From: Chaetomium olivaceum
Lineage: Eukaryota > Ascomycota > Sordariomycetes > Sordariales > Chaetomiaceae
Assembly (NCBI GenBank): GCA_039881045.1
Contig: JAYWVB010000009.1
Coordinates: 1-64,000 of the forward strand
Direction: 5' to 3'
DNA length: 64,000 nucleotides
Positions 1 to 11,323 of the stretch are shown piece after piece; position 1 is the stretch's first letter, and each line of letters opens with the position of its first letter. A model generated the notes under the pieces. The model worked only from the letters and a program-made list of their open reading frames with translations, was not told where the DNA came from and searched no databases. Both the position numbers and the translations under genes were made by a program.

Positions 1-458
1 GCCAGTGCACGTGGCTCGGGGGCAGCTTGAAGGGCGGGCGGCGGGTAACCTCGCGCGGTCTTGGGGTTTTTGGCGGCGAGGCTGGTGAAGACAGAGAAGC
101 CTTCTTTTGTCTTAATAGTGTTGTAGTCGGGACGCTCCACTTTTGCTTTTGGCAGTGTTCCGAAAGCAGTTGACGGGGCTTGCCAGTCCAAGAAGCACCG
201 CCGATGAGCTGGCGGGCGGTTGGGCGAGGCGGCCCATCGGGGGTTTCGGAGGGGGGCGTTGTTAGGGGTGGTGGTGGTGTTGGAAGGGCCGCCACCACCG
301 CCTCGTCGACCTTTGGGATCCTTGTCCGAGTTGGTGAAGACGATGAAGTCGCCTTCGGAGGGGGCTTTCGTCTTGGCATCCTTCTTGTTGGCTTTGGCGG
401 GGGCGGGAGACGGTGTGGGCGCTGGGGCGCTGTTGATGTTTTTGCCCTTCTTTGCCAT
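1..458 (-). CDS. DHX57-type DEAH-box RNA helicase, N-terminal part, frame-disrupted
   Basis: Start ATG is at 456-458 on the minus strand and the gene runs off the left edge, so only the N-terminal region before the helicase core is present. It opens MAKKGKN, followed by a Pro/Ala/Lys-rich low-complexity stretch, then blocks that I recognise from fungal DHX57/YLR419W-like helicases: RQLIGGASWTGK, LLSEHCQKQKW, RPDYNTIKTKEGFSVF and FKLPPE. These blocks lie in different frames. Single-base shifts are needed near 254 (a G run on the plus strand), near 137 and near 52. Three frameshifts in 450 bp of otherwise conserved sequence suggest either a decaying gene or base-calling errors. No helicase motif (Walker A, DEAH) is inside the window, so the family call rests on the N-terminal blocks as I remember them. 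Function, by family: ATP-dependent RNA unwinding. Confidence 0.62.
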   Translation of the reverse strand, partial: MAKKGKNINSAPAPTPSPAPAKANKKDAKTKAPSEGDFIVFTNSDKDPKGRRGGGGGPSNTTTTPNNAPLRNPRWAASPNRPPAHRRCFLDWQAPSTAFGTLPKAKVERPDYNTIKTKEGFSVFTSLAAKNPKTARGYPPPALQAAPEPRAL

Positions 459-1410
459 TTTGGGACTTGGTTCGTGGTTCCCAGTCAGGTGTATGGGTTG
501 ACGATGTTTTTAGGAAGCAGATTTTGGATTTCAGTGAACCATGAGTGGCGTGGCGAGTGGATTCACACGATAGCGAACGACCCTGGTACTGAAACTGCTT
601 GTTCGCAGCGGTCCATGGCAGTCCAGAGCTTGGAAAGTGAGTTAGTCGCAACTCGATCCTGGTCACAACAAGCGCAAGCGACTAGCTGTGAGATGTGTCT
701 GTGTGCTCAGATGAACATTGAGGCTTACAGAATCCTTGGCAACAGTGAAAAGCCTGGGAGCGGTGTTGAGTGTTGGAGAGTTTGACAGGCCTTGGCGCTG
801 TGGGCCCTTCCTGGTGCTTGAGGGATCAGTGGGCATGCAGTTACAGGGTGTTTCGCTATAAGCGGTCAATATCTCTTCCCCCTTCAACACAAATGGCAAT
901 TCATCAAACAACTCTCGCCCCACGAGGTCGAGGCCGTCATCAGTTCGGACGAGCAGGTAAAAAGGAGCTACAGTATCATGCCAATTCCAACTCTGTCATT
1001 ACCCCCAATACCTGACACCAACACCTGACACCAACCTGACACCAAACAACACAAGCTTACCTTGGGTGAACGATTCAATCCCAAATCATCCCTTCAATAA
1101 AAATATACCATAAAGTACCACAGCGGCTGAATCCTTCGAAACTAATCAATGTAAACCAACGTGCTTGTCAGCAAAATATTGCCCCGATGCCCAATGGTTT
1201 TAGCCAAGCCAGGAACCCATTCGCTACTCGGATAACCTGGTGACTATCGCCGTAATACCAGCCTGCTGAACGGGGGAAGCCCCAGCCGGAAGATGCGATG
1301 TCTTCTTCTGAATCCAGGTGTATGTCGAGTCCCATGCCCTATGTGAATTTGGTTCCCTCGGTGCCAACATCCCCAAAAGCGAAGCCCTCCTGCAACCAGC
1401 AACTCCAAGT
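459..1410. other. Intergenic, no gene recognised
   Basis: This is the shared space between the helicase 5' end and the 3' end of the AT-hook gene. Short open frames exist on both strands but none has recognisable motifs or coherent splice junctions. A short direct repeat of CCTGACACCAA lies near 1011-1043. Confidence 0.5.
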
Positions 1411-2052
1411 CTACGTCTCGTCGTCATCCTCTTGCCCATCAACATCCTCGCCCCCAAAATCTTCCCCGTCCTCACCCCCCTCGTAATCTTCTTCTGCCTC
1501 CTCCGCCTCATCCTCATCCTTCACCGCTTGCTTTGCAGCTGACCCAGCCTTCCTCCCGCGGCCAGGCCCTCCCCTCGCAGGTGTAGTCGGCCCCTTCCTC
1601 TTCGTCGTATCTGTCACAGCAGCAGCAGCAGCCGGCGCAGTAGCCTTCTTCCCTGAGCCCTTCGGCCTACCACGGCCCCTCTTGATCTGCCCTACGGGCG
1701 TAGCCGCAGCAGGAACCTCCTGAGCTTCCTCCTCGCCATCAGTAGCAGCAGCAGCAGCAGCAACCGGGGCAGCGACAGCCGCATCCAGCAGTTTCTGCGC
1801 GCTCTGGTCTTTCCTGGGGCGGCCCCTGCCGCGGCGCACCGGCGTCGCGACGGACGCGGTTGGGTCGGCCGCCGCCGTCTTCCGCACGCCAGCGCTCGTT
1901 GTCTTGGCACCGCTGCCCTTAGGACGCCCGCGCGGCCGGCCGGACGGCACCGGCTTCGGCTTGCGCTTGGATGGCGACATTGGGGGGCGCCCGCGCTTGC
2001 GCTTCGCCGGCTGGTCCGCGCTAGGACTGGCTGGTGGGGGCGTTGATGCCAT
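1411..2052 (-). CDS. AT-hook DNA-binding protein with acidic tail
   Basis: Single-exon frame of 213 aa from ATG (complement of 2050-2052). It carries at least four AT-hook cores: KRKRGRPP (residues about 17-24), GRPRGRPK (38-45), RRGRGRPRK (73-81) and KRGRGRPK (124-131), with a weaker GRGRK near 165. The linkers are Ala/Pro/Lys-rich and include poly-Ala around 97-103. From about residue 177 the protein becomes almost purely acidic (Glu/Asp/Gly). This layout resembles HMGA-type chromatin proteins: the hooks insert in the minor groove of AT-rich DNA and the acidic tail modulates binding. Nuclear location is inferred. No catalytic domain is seen. The repetitive codons (GCA/GCC runs) give long open shadows on the other strand, but only this frame makes sense as a protein. 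Confidence 0.8.
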   Translation of the reverse strand: MASTPPPASPSADQPAKRKRGRPPMSPSKRKPKPVPSGRPRGRPKGSGAKTTSAGVRKTAAADPTASVATPVRRGRGRPRKDQSAQKLLDAAVAAPVAAAAAATDGEEEAQEVPAAATPVGQIKRGRGRPKGSGKKATAPAAAAAVTDTTKRKGPTTPARGGPGRGRKAGSAAKQAVKDEDEAEEAEEDYEGGEDGEDFGGEDVDGQEDDDET

Positions 2053-3525
2053 CGTTTTGTTTTTTTATCAACTTCTTTTGCTTGTGTTTGTTCACTGGGT
2101 TTCTCTCTCGGCTGATCGGTGATCTTTGTTGATATGGTGTTGTGTGGCAGGGAGTGGCTGGCTTGGTTGGCTGTTCGCTCTGGGGGAACGCGTTTAGACG
2201 CGTTCGAGCGCACCTGTTTTGCCGTATGGATCGATGACGTTTGAAGGATTTGTTGTGGGTGTTTAACGTGACAAATCTACACGTTGTGGGCCGTGCTGCA
2301 GTGCCTTAGAATGGAAAGATTTTGGGTTTCCAAACGATTGCTATTTGGGGTGGTGTTGTGAATACTCGGATAAAAGAAGCAAGGGAAATCAGCGGTTGGT
2401 GCTTGGTTGTGGAAGCAGTGCACGGGCTAACAAACAAAACACCATAAATGATTTTCAACCTGCCCATTTTCGGTTACTTCAAATTTCATTTTCAGGCAAA
2501 TAATAATAATTTATTTTGCCTCACTCTTTTCTTCCACAGCTTGTTAACGACGGTGTCGTGGAATATGACGGTTATGGTGATGTTAATACCCCGAATCACC
2601 TTGCGCCGCGCGGTACGGCTCAAGCGTCTTGTATTGGATGCACATGGAGTTATCGAGAATCAGGGGTAAAACGCAAGGTTGGTACGAATATTGTTTTCAC
2701 ATGAAACTCCAGCCATTACGGAGAAGTCTCAGAAGAGCGTGCAATGAAGGGATTTCATGACCCCACGGCCCCATTACCAAGACCAATTGAGACTACCACC
2801 AATTCCAAAACCGATCACCTCAGTGTGTTAAGGCGACGATGTATACCTCTCACGTATCTCCCAGGAACACCCAATAGCTCAACCAGGTTTGCAGGAATAA
2901 GGCAGGCCTCCCTCCACCACCGAAAATTCCAGGGAGAACAGAAGACGGTAAACGAAACTATGCCTCGCAAGCCCCAAAGTAGTCCAATAACGCCATTCGC
3001 TGTGTGCATTGCCAGTGCCATATACCATTACCGTTCAGGTATTCCCAGCCGCCACCGTCCCAGTGCCCTTTTTGCTCCCTTCCTATCCCGTATCTCTGAT
3101 GCAGCTAAGACAAAGGAAATGAAGAGCAAGAAAATAAAAAAAGAGGAGAAAACAGAACGTGATAGATCCGCAAGAACGCTGACAAGACCCGTTGATACGG
3201 CGTCCAGCCGTCGAGGGCCGTCCTTGGTTCCCACCGCCTTGTTATTCCTCCACCAGTTCTCTATCCCCGTTCCCCCTTTCCTTTCTCCTTCCTAAATGGC
3301 TGTCCCGGCTGAGTGCGGGCGTAGCTCTGGGTATCATTCCCTCCATCTTCCCGTTATCTTCCCGCTCCGCGCTCCCTTGCCATTTCCACCGGCGGTTCTC
3401 ACCTGTTGTAGTGCGGTGTGGTCACCGCTTCATATGCGAAACTTATTCGGGCGTCTAGCTTGACACCACCTGTAGTAGTTTCGTAGTAGGCCGATGCTCG
3501 AGGATTTGCAGAATCCATGCCCCTC
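2053..3525. other. Intergenic, no gene recognised
   Basis: Upstream region of the AT-hook gene and downstream region of ICE2. Open frames up to about 180 codons occur on both strands, but their composition is random-looking and none matches a family I know. A purine-rich tract lies around 3110-3155. Confidence 0.5.
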
Positions 3526-4883
3526 CTAATCGGTCTTCCAATGCGTTCCTCCGTCCCCATCCCCTCCGAGGTACAACTCGATAGCATACAACCCCATGGT
3601 TGCGGCAATGTTGACCCATCGCCACGTGCTGCCACCGGCATCGCCTGCCCGCAGTGTCCACCCGGCATCGTCGCCACTGGAGACGCTAAAATGCTGGAGA
3701 AGCAGGCTAGTGTATACCGCAATGAGCATAGACGGCGAAAACCAGCTGAGGAACCCAATGAGGCGGTTCGCCCCTTCCGTGTCCTCCAATGTCGGTTCCT
3801 CCATGATCGCTGTTGCGCCTAGCTCCCTCACGGCCGGAATGATCCGCGTGGCGCAATAGAACACAATGATGCGGTACGTCAACGAGATGATGACACTCGG
3901 GGTGATGGTCTGGAACGCGGCATAGAGGAACTGGAATGACGAGCTCACGGCGGTGGGTAGGCTGCTCAGCATGTGCATCAGAGTAGAGTACGAGGCCATA
4001 ATGATGGGGGTAACGGCGGGAAGTCGGGCTGCGCTGCGGCTGCCTGCTCTGCCGCGGCTGCAGCCTCGGCCGACGGTTGATAGTCGGTAAAGATCTGGTA
4101 GACGCAGACGGCGTAGGCGAACAGCAGGGAGGACTCCACGGGGTTTCCGCGTCCGCTGGCGATGCCGAAGGCGCACAGGAAGGCGGCCGACGTCATGGCG
4201 ACTCCAATGAGGGTGGCGTCTAGGTTGCTAACTTGCGGGAAGGAAATTAACACGCCACAAGAAGTAGACGGCGCTTGAAATGATGGAGCCGGAAAATACC
4301 AGGAGGATGATCTGCAGTTCATTTAGCAATGGGTCTTGCCTTTTTAGAGCGGCGTACTCACCACCCATGTGTCACTCCTCCCACGGTTGACAAGCCATCT
4401 TGTGATTTGGCCAGCGGCCTGGATGACCAACAGGCTACAGAAGCCCTCAAGCAGCTGGAAGACAGGGCTCGAGTAGCTCAGGGTATTGTCCCATGCGCCC
4501 AGTGCCATGGTCTCGATAAAGCCCTCTTGGCCAAAGAACCACTGCTTCCAAGTCTTATGGTGTGTTGATCCGATCTGCGAGAATGTGCGCGCTACCCAGC
4601 CGGTGCTCTCGGCGTCGACCGAGAAGCGGTTTAGCGACCAGATCAGCAACGTCGGGATGACGACCCATTGTGACAAGCCAACCAGATTCCTGAAGAACCA
4701 CCGTATACGCGACTTCTCTGGTGTTAAGAGTTTTGCGATGCTGTAGAAGAAGTAGAACAAGAAGAGCGCTAACGAGTAGGCCAACCCGGCATCGCGACCT
4801 CCGACGTCGAAGGCGATAGGTATTGAGAGGACGATGCTGAGCAGGAAAATGGCGCTCGAGCACGCGCTAATAAACCACCACAT
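3526..4883 (-). CDS. ICE2: ICE2 family multispanning ER membrane protein, two compensating frameshifts
   Basis: Exon 1 is 4883-4362 (start MWWFISACSS; 174 codons). A 50-nt GT-AG intron spans 4361-4312. Exon 2 is 4311-3526. Length is about 435 aa, usual for the family. Ice2 is an integral ER membrane protein needed for cortical ER inheritance and ER/lipid homeostasis. Family hallmarks seen: PIAFDVGGRDAGLAYSL, the LLTPEKSR loop, VIPTLLIWSLNRFSVDA, ITRWLVNR and GRGNPVESSLLFAYAV before the intervening loop, then IIMASYSTL, TPSVIISLTYRI, GFLSWFSPSMLIAVYTSLLL and WRWVNIAATMGLYAIELYLG. About eight hydrophobic segments are visible. Exon 2 has one extra base near 4243-4252 and one missing base in the G run 4006-4010, so about 80 residues are read in another frame and the frame is then restored. 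That pattern fits sequencing error better than decay. Confidence 0.85.
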
Positions 4884-6380
4884 CGTAGCGGTGGCCGAAG
4901 GGTTTCGCCCGGTAGCCGGTGCCAACAACGAGGGATATGTTTTCGGCGATATTCGGTCGTGGTGGACGGTCGCGGGGTGCTCGTGACAAGCGGCTCGGCA
5001 CTGTGCGCCCACTTGAAGGGGTGGGGTAGGAGTTGGAAGACGAAAATGATCGAGCAGCCGAGGGGCAGCTATACCACAGCAGCAAGCTCCCACAGTCAGT
5101 TGATGGTATTCGCCGTCTTGTCAACGTAGGCGGTGAATGCGATGGCGCGATGCGGTCCGCGGCTTAGGCGGTGGTTGAAACAATCGATTCGTCAATGATC
5201 CGAGGTATCGGTCTGTGGCCCATTTGGTTCTCAATGTTTCGCATGGACGTCGGGGAGCTGGCGGTCGGCGGTTTGCAGTGGCGCCGGCTTCGAGAGATAA
5301 AACTGAAACTCACGAAGCTAGTCGTTTCTTTAACCTTTTTCAACAGGTTTCTTGGAGTTCTTGTCCACCGTGTCCAAAAAAAGAAGCGTGCCCTGCGCCA
5401 AAATTTAGAGTGTCCACTGTTATCTGCACGTGTATCCAGTCGCAGCTGCAGCTCAGGTCGACCCCGGCATTGACTGCATCGTCCGATCTAATGGCTGGAC
5501 CTGTCCCGACAAACGATCTCTGAGCATGGCCACGCGAATCGAAGATGAGATCTGGTTCCCGAATGTTGGAGGAAGAGGCTGTTGTTGGCGTGTCGCATGT
5601 GCGGGAATCTGGTTGGAAATGATTGACGCAAGACAGGGGAATGCAGCTAAACCCCTGAGCAAGCAGCATCTCACCGCTTCAGTTGATGCATGCGCCAGCA
5701 GTCTTGGCATTGTTCAGCGGCATGTGACAGCCAGTCGTCATCCGCCAACCACAAGCTTCGATGGCGACAACGTCAGTCAACTGACCCTTTATGTAGAGAC
5801 CGCAGAGGCCTTCGCCCGCTCGTCATGCACCAAAGCTCCCTTGATTCCACATGATTCGAATACCAGTGTACACCTATCAGAACTAGTGGGTTCCAAAATT
5901 ATGACCGGGAGTCCCCGCTCCGGCCCCCATGATACCATATGAACCGAGAACTGGGAAACAACCAAGTGCCCGCCCCAACCGTCATTTGGAAGGGTCGTTG
6001 GGCGTCGAGGTGTCCTCGGGATGCTTGCAAGATATTCACTTTACTTGTAATTTCAAACCATAGGGTGCCACAATATCAACACCCCGTAGTTCTTCCCTCG
6101 GCATTATTAGGAAAACCACAGAAGGCGAGTGGTCATATCTGCGTTGTATGTTACGTAGAATATCAACCGTTTGTTCACATCGATAAATATAATATGCTGC
6201 CTAGGTATTTTCATAAACATAAATGTATCAGAGCGAGCCCGTGTTACTGATCGGGCAGCCGCTACATATTTTGTCCCAACCCGGCTGTTCCTCCCCGCTC
6301 CCCGCGCCCGCAAGACTCGCGCTGTCCCGCCAGTGCTAGGTCTACAAGATTTGTGTTAACAGTGTTACCCGCCGCCCCCC

Positions 6381-6411
<31 letters not shown>

Positions 6412-8616
6412 AAACAAATCCAAACACTGGTTTGGCTCAGCGGCATTGGGGGGGGACCGGTTGGACGCCAATCGAAAGACGGCCGGCTCAACCCCCCTCG
6501 CGATGTAAAAGCCCTATTATCATGCTTTTCGTAGCCGTTAGCCTCCATTCGTCTAGTGAAAGGAGCTTGACGGTGAGCTTTTTGCCTTCGTCTCCTGGCA
6601 ACGTTTCTTTTCCTTGTCCCCCTTATTCAACATAATGTGAGTTCATCATGCAAATGCGTATTTCGAGAGGTATCAAGACCACAAGCAAAATTAGCAGGTA
6701 ACCAGCTCGAAGTACCTAGCTTAGGTATCGGCGGCCTTGGTCGTTTCATCCATGTTCATCTATCAAGAGTACAATCTCAACACTACGTCCCTACCTCACA
6801 ACAAGGGCTAATCCTGCCTCACAACTAGCTTACACTCAAACACGGTTACAAAGCCCAATCCTGCCCAATATTAGCATGGTGTATTAAGCAACAAGACAAG
6901 TACTGAAGTCATCCTTTACGCTTGATGCGGCGATCCCCTCGCCTCAGCCTTTTTATTGGCACGTACGAGATTGCTCTCGCGCGTTGCAGCCAGTTGAACA
7001 AGATTTGACATCTGCACCCCGGCCCTACAAACAAACACTCAGCTTAATGAGGCTGGCAACGGGCAATGACCAACATCCCAACACATTCATCAGGCGAACA
7101 CCAACGGTTGGCTATCCGGAATGCCGTTAAGCAGCCCTGCCCAGACTTCACGCAGGCCCAGTCCGCATTCATTCCCTAATTGTATTCATTCCCATTGATG
7201 CCCCCGTCTAATCATGTTGCGCCTGGCCTTGTCATGCTGTTACGAATGGCAACAGGTGTAAAACAGGAATGAGTGGCAGGCAGGCCACGCGCACACCGTA
7301 TTGCTTTGGTAGCCGAGACGCCCTAGGACAAGCGCATAGGGGATGGTGTTCTAATGATTCGGCCCACGAAAACGAAACAACTAGGAGATCACTAGGTAGT
7401 TAAACACCACGAAAACGGTGGGACTCGTGCCTGTGGCCGTATACACCACATATACCCCAATAAATGCAAGATCCATACAGTATCGAACCCCCACGGCGCC
7501 AGGAACCCGTTGCCACGGTTGTCCAAAAAAACAAAACAAAAAAAACAAGGCAGCAAGTAGTCGACACCTGCTCCGAACGAACCGGCCAGACGTCTTCAGC
7601 TCGAAGCAGGGACCCATCCGGAACCGGGAAGTCATAAGCAAGGGGAAAAGATCGACAGTATACTCTGACCAGACCGTTCAGAGCGAGGCTGCACGACAGC
7701 GGTCCACTCCACAAGAACGAGCGGGAGATCGACAGCCAGCCCCAAACCAAGACCATGATTCCAGAACAGGCCCCGGCAAATCTTGACTTGGGTATGAAAC
7801 ACGTCCAATTCGTTCGGCAGATGATGGGAAGGCATGTACCAGAGCAGCGGGTGGCAAACCCTTATGACGACAGCGGCAGATCGCATTTCGTGCATAAGCA
7901 ACCGTGAACACGACACAGGAGTCGCCACCTCCACCCGCGGGGGCACTTTCAAAGCTGGAAAAACCAGGAAAGCAGGCTCGAGAACACCCGACCTGAGCCG
8001 GCGTCCGCTAGTTCGCCAAGCGAGCTGATAGGGCTGCATCGAATCCATGTTACTGAACACATGGGAGATGAACTGACGAAACGGGTGGTGGCCAATAAGC
8101 GGCACCTCGGCGGATAAGCTTGTCCCCAGAGTCCATTTTGTACGACGGTCCGTATCAAGGAAAACTGCACTGAGGAGCAGTGGGTCCGCTTCCGTGTGTG
8201 TGTGTGTCTCACATATGGAAGGGGTGGGGGGGGCGGAAGGAAAAGGGACGAGGCGGAAAAGTGAGGCGGACCACATGGGTGGTGAGAACAAGCCAGTAAG
8301 GAGAGGGTCTGCCAATTCCCAAAACCGCACCCGTGCCATCCACAAGCTTACGGCAAGCTAGACGTGAGTGGTTCGGACGGACTGGGCGGTGTAGCTGACG
8401 AAAAGGGTATGTGGCATGTATGGCTTTGGAGGAAGTCTTCTCGACCGTAAACAGACCTTCACTGGACAGACATCGGCCATACATAGAGGAGGGACCCTTG
8501 TACGAAACCATAAATAGGGGCCATCCCGCATATTTTTGAAGACAGAAAGGCAGAAGAAAGCAACGTGCACTTAATCCGCCCACCACTGCCCCCCCCGAGA
8601 ATCCTTCCCGCCCACC
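4884..8616. other. 3.7-kb stretch with no recognisable gene
   Basis: Between ICE2 (-) and the small fungal gene (+). Several frames of 100-240 codons are open on both strands, but they lack motifs, consistent codon bias or plausible intron structure, so I leave them out. Simple repeats include a poly-C/CA tract at 6375-6412 and a short GT run near 8194-8208. The last ~100 bp before 8617 (C-rich, ending CCCACC before ATG) look like the leader of the downstream gene. Confidence 0.45.
6375..6412. repeat. Poly-C tract (23 C) followed by (AC)n
   Basis: Twenty-three consecutive C residues (6375-6397) run straight into an AC dinucleotide run (6398-6412). The length of such a homopolymer is unreliable in most assemblies. 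Confidence 0.9.
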
Positions 8617-9123
8617 ATGTCGTCGTCTTCCTCCATGAACAAATACTGGATCCCGCACCTAGACATCCATAAGAAGGTCATCATCCAGGAGCTGCAATAC
8701 TACCTCGGACCGGAGGCAACAGTGCGGTCTTTCACTCGCGATGTGTGTAACTCGATCTGCCTGGCTCGGGAGGGATTGAGAGCTGACAAGTTCCCAGGGA
8801 GAAGATGGTTTCTTGATCACAACACCAGGGCCTTGCCTAACAGATGTGAGCCACCGACTCCGCGGCGCACCCCGGTCCGACCGCAAGGTTGACAACCCTT
8901 CCCCCAGGAGCAAATAGACGACATATGTGTTAAGTCCAAAGAGATGTGGGAAAAACAAGCAGCAGCTAGAGCATCCGGGACCGCGAACAAAGTCCTCAAG
9001 CGGCCACTGCACCAGCCTGTGGTCATGTCAAAAGCCGGCACGGGCGATTCGACAAGGCGAAGGCGAGAGAGCCGAAGGAATACCGAGTCTAGAAGCCGAC
9101 GCGATGAGAGACGGAGAAACTAA
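8617..9123 (+). CDS. Small conserved fungal protein of unknown function (129 aa, 3 exons)
   Basis: Exons 8617-8742, 8798-8845 and 8908-9123, with introns of 55 and 62 nt. Both introns are GT...AG and the frames join cleanly (42 + 16 + 71 codons plus stop). The product starts MSSSSSMNKYWIPHLDIHKK. It has a compact region with IQELQYYLGPEATVRSFTR, GEDGFLITTPGPCLT and DEQIDDICVKSKEMWEKQ, then a basic Arg/Ser-rich tail ending RRDERRRN. I recall similar short proteins with a YWIP...HK...LGPxATVR core in many filamentous fungi, without a known role. No signal peptide or membrane segment is visible. The aromatic/Gly-rich core suggests a small folded domain and the tail could bind nucleic acid; both are inference. 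The reading frame has no errors, unlike ICE2. Confidence 0.7.
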
Positions 9124-10166
9124 TAATGATACCCCAATGGAAGCCCAACCCAGGTCATGGTTTGTTGGCACCTAATGATGGATGCAGGGTCGGAGGACAA
9201 ACCTGCAGGCGGTTGTCTTGCGAAAGAGGCGCCAGGGTTGGTGTTCCACTATTCGATGGGTTCGGCCGATGTTGGTGGGAAGGGAGGTGTGAAAGTGAAT
9301 GAATGGCGCACAGAGTGTTTGATATTCGCCGCCAAGGATGCAGCTGCAAGATCAAACTGTGGCATGGCGGTCAGGGGGTTTGAACTTCGGACCAGCAATA
9401 TTGTGCCATCTGGCATGCCGCAACTGCAATGGACATCGAATTTCCCCCTGTGTTTGGCGGAGAACTGCATGTGTATGTCGGATCCTGCAGCCGAACCGAA
9501 AGCTAGTAAGCTTTTGAACGGACGGGGAGTCCCAATTGGGCTGGGTCCATATCCCTGTGCATTTAGACGGGGCGAGACTCGGCGACGGTTGAGGTAGGGG
9601 ATCGTGAAGATGCTGGATCATCGCGGCCAGCTTTGCGCAAGTATCTGTGGCAGGCTTGCACTGGTCGATATCCCGCGCTGCAGCAGAAATGTCGATTGTT
9701 GCATCAGGCCTTCTCCGCTCACCCCGGAATATTCATCGGCAATCAACTGCTGTGCTGCGACACCATAATGGGCTCTGAAAGCTATCATAGATCAGACACA
9801 ACCCTGGGCACCCTTCGTGGATGAAGCCACGGTTCGGGTTGTGTGGAGGGCAGGAACGCCGGGATTGCGCTCCCGCCCGAGCGGTCTCACAGGATATGCT
9901 GTGCCACGCTGAGTTCGAGCTGGTGGCGCCTTTACAGTGCCTTTCCACAACAAAGAGATGTATGCCCCCCTTGGAATCCACAAAGGGGATAACCGATCCG
10001 AGAGGTAACCAGTGCTGAGTTGGCGTACCCTCCCCGCCGGATTTGAAGGCTTTCTTCTCGGATGCTGCTAGGCCGCATGTCTTGCAATGCCGCACTGGGT
10101 GAGAATACATCGAGTAATGTTGTTTGATTGCAGAAGTGTAGATCAAGAATTGACGCGGCCAGGGGC
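9124..10166. other. Intergenic, no gene recognised
   Basis: Lies between the 3' ends of the small fungal gene (+) and TEN1 (-), so it should contain both 3' untranslated regions. Open frames up to about 146 codons are present, but none has motifs that I recognise. Confidence 0.5.
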
Positions 10167-10723
10167 TCAGCTAGCCTGCCCGAGAGCCTTGACGGATGTT
10201 TCGTATCTCCGAATATCGAAGGGCCCAGCCGACCACAGAAGGACCGCTTGAGTATGAACCGCCAGACCTTCACGATTTGAGTCTCGGCTCGAAGCCAACG
10301 GAGTGATATCAGTGATGTATCCGATGACATTTACCCACTCTCCCACGCGGGTCTGTTCCGAGCCGAGGCTTTCGAGAACCAAACTGACATCTACCAAACT
10401 GATCACAGAGTGAGTCTGCTCTGGCAAGCAATGCTCTAGTTCCAGGACGCCGGACGCAGACGAGTAAGATGTTACACTGTCGGCATCTAGTCAGTATAGA
10501 GTTGTCAAGACACCAGTCAAACCACAGCCATCCACGGACGTCAAAGTGGGACGGTCTAAACCATCGACGTGATATACTGACTGCTATGAACGCAAAACTC
10601 AATTATTCAGGTTAAGGATAGAAGAGCTCACCAGCCTAAGAATCTCACTTTATCTCCCGTCTCTTTCCGTGGTAGTGAGGAGAGCAGGCATAACTGGGAC
10701 GGTCGTGGACCATACGGCGACAT
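10167..10723 (-). CDS. TEN1: Telomere-capping CST complex subunit Ten1
   Basis: Exon 1 is 10723-10632 (92 nt). The intron is 10631-10477 (155 nt, GTGAGC...ACAG). Exon 2 is 10476-10167 (310 nt). Together they encode 133 aa. The N-terminus reads MSPYGPRPSQLCLLSSLP, then GDKVRFLGCVTSYSSASGVLELEH, VISLVDVSLVLESL, TRVGEWVNVIGYIT and VHTQAVLLWSAGPFDIRRYE. This is the single OB-fold pattern of fungal Ten1, the subunit that pairs with Stn1 and Cdc13/CTC1 to cap the telomeric 3' overhang and control fill-in synthesis. The intron splits the highly conserved LGC-VTSY strand (TG|T codon), which supports the model. The frame is undisrupted. TEN1 is divergent from SNF7, with about 600 bp between start codons. 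Confidence 0.82.
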
Positions 10724-11323
10724 GGTGACGTGCGCCCCTGACGCGGTTAACGCATTCTAGCGTCGAGGGTTTGAACTTCGAGTCGGTGCCCGAGTCAGGG
10801 AAAGTGTGCCGGGCGGCACAGAAAACAACCAAGTTTCTCTTGTGCTTTGCTTCATCGTCTGAAGCCACCAGGTCACATGACCGGTCGGCATAAACGGGTA
10901 AATCCCGGGCTAAACCACTGGGCTTGTGCGCGTGCCGCAATCGCCCGACCCAGCAACGGGCCTTGTTGGCCACGCCTTGCATCATAACCCCCGATAGGCA
11001 GCCTTGCTCAACATTCAGACAATCCCCGCGTGCTTTCGTCAGCCCCGGCTTTTGACTTCTAATCGACACATTTCTAAAGAGGCAGCCTGCTCAGTTCGCG
11101 CGTTCTCTTTTTCGTGGCCATTCGACAAGCGAACGACAAAGCTGCCTAAGTCAGGTCTCGACCCCGCCAAAACACCGCGAGGCGTCATCGGCACAGCTGA
11201 TCAGCTGCCCCTTCCCTCCCACGAAGACTACAACAACCTCGAGTCTTATTTCGATTCTAGCCCCCGACTCTTCGCATCGCCTAAACCACCGTCTACCGCC
11301 AATTCCGACTCGATAAACTCGCC
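10724..11323. promoter_or_regulatory. Divergent intergenic region between TEN1 and SNF7
   Basis: A 600-bp region shared by two outward-facing genes, so it presumably holds both promoters. Pyrimidine-rich stretches (for example CCCCTTCCCTCCC near 11206-11218) precede the SNF7 start, as is common in fungal leaders. I see no clear TATA box. Open frames here overlap the leaders and are not credible genes. Confidence 0.45.

Noticed and set aside
180..785. 201-codon open frame on the plus strand over the helicase start
   Set aside because: It is the antisense shadow of the Gly/Pro-rich helicase N-terminus and has no motifs.
7632..8345. 237-codon minus-strand frame
   Set aside because: Begins and ends arbitrarily, composition random, no family resemblance; GC-rich sequence gives long chance frames.
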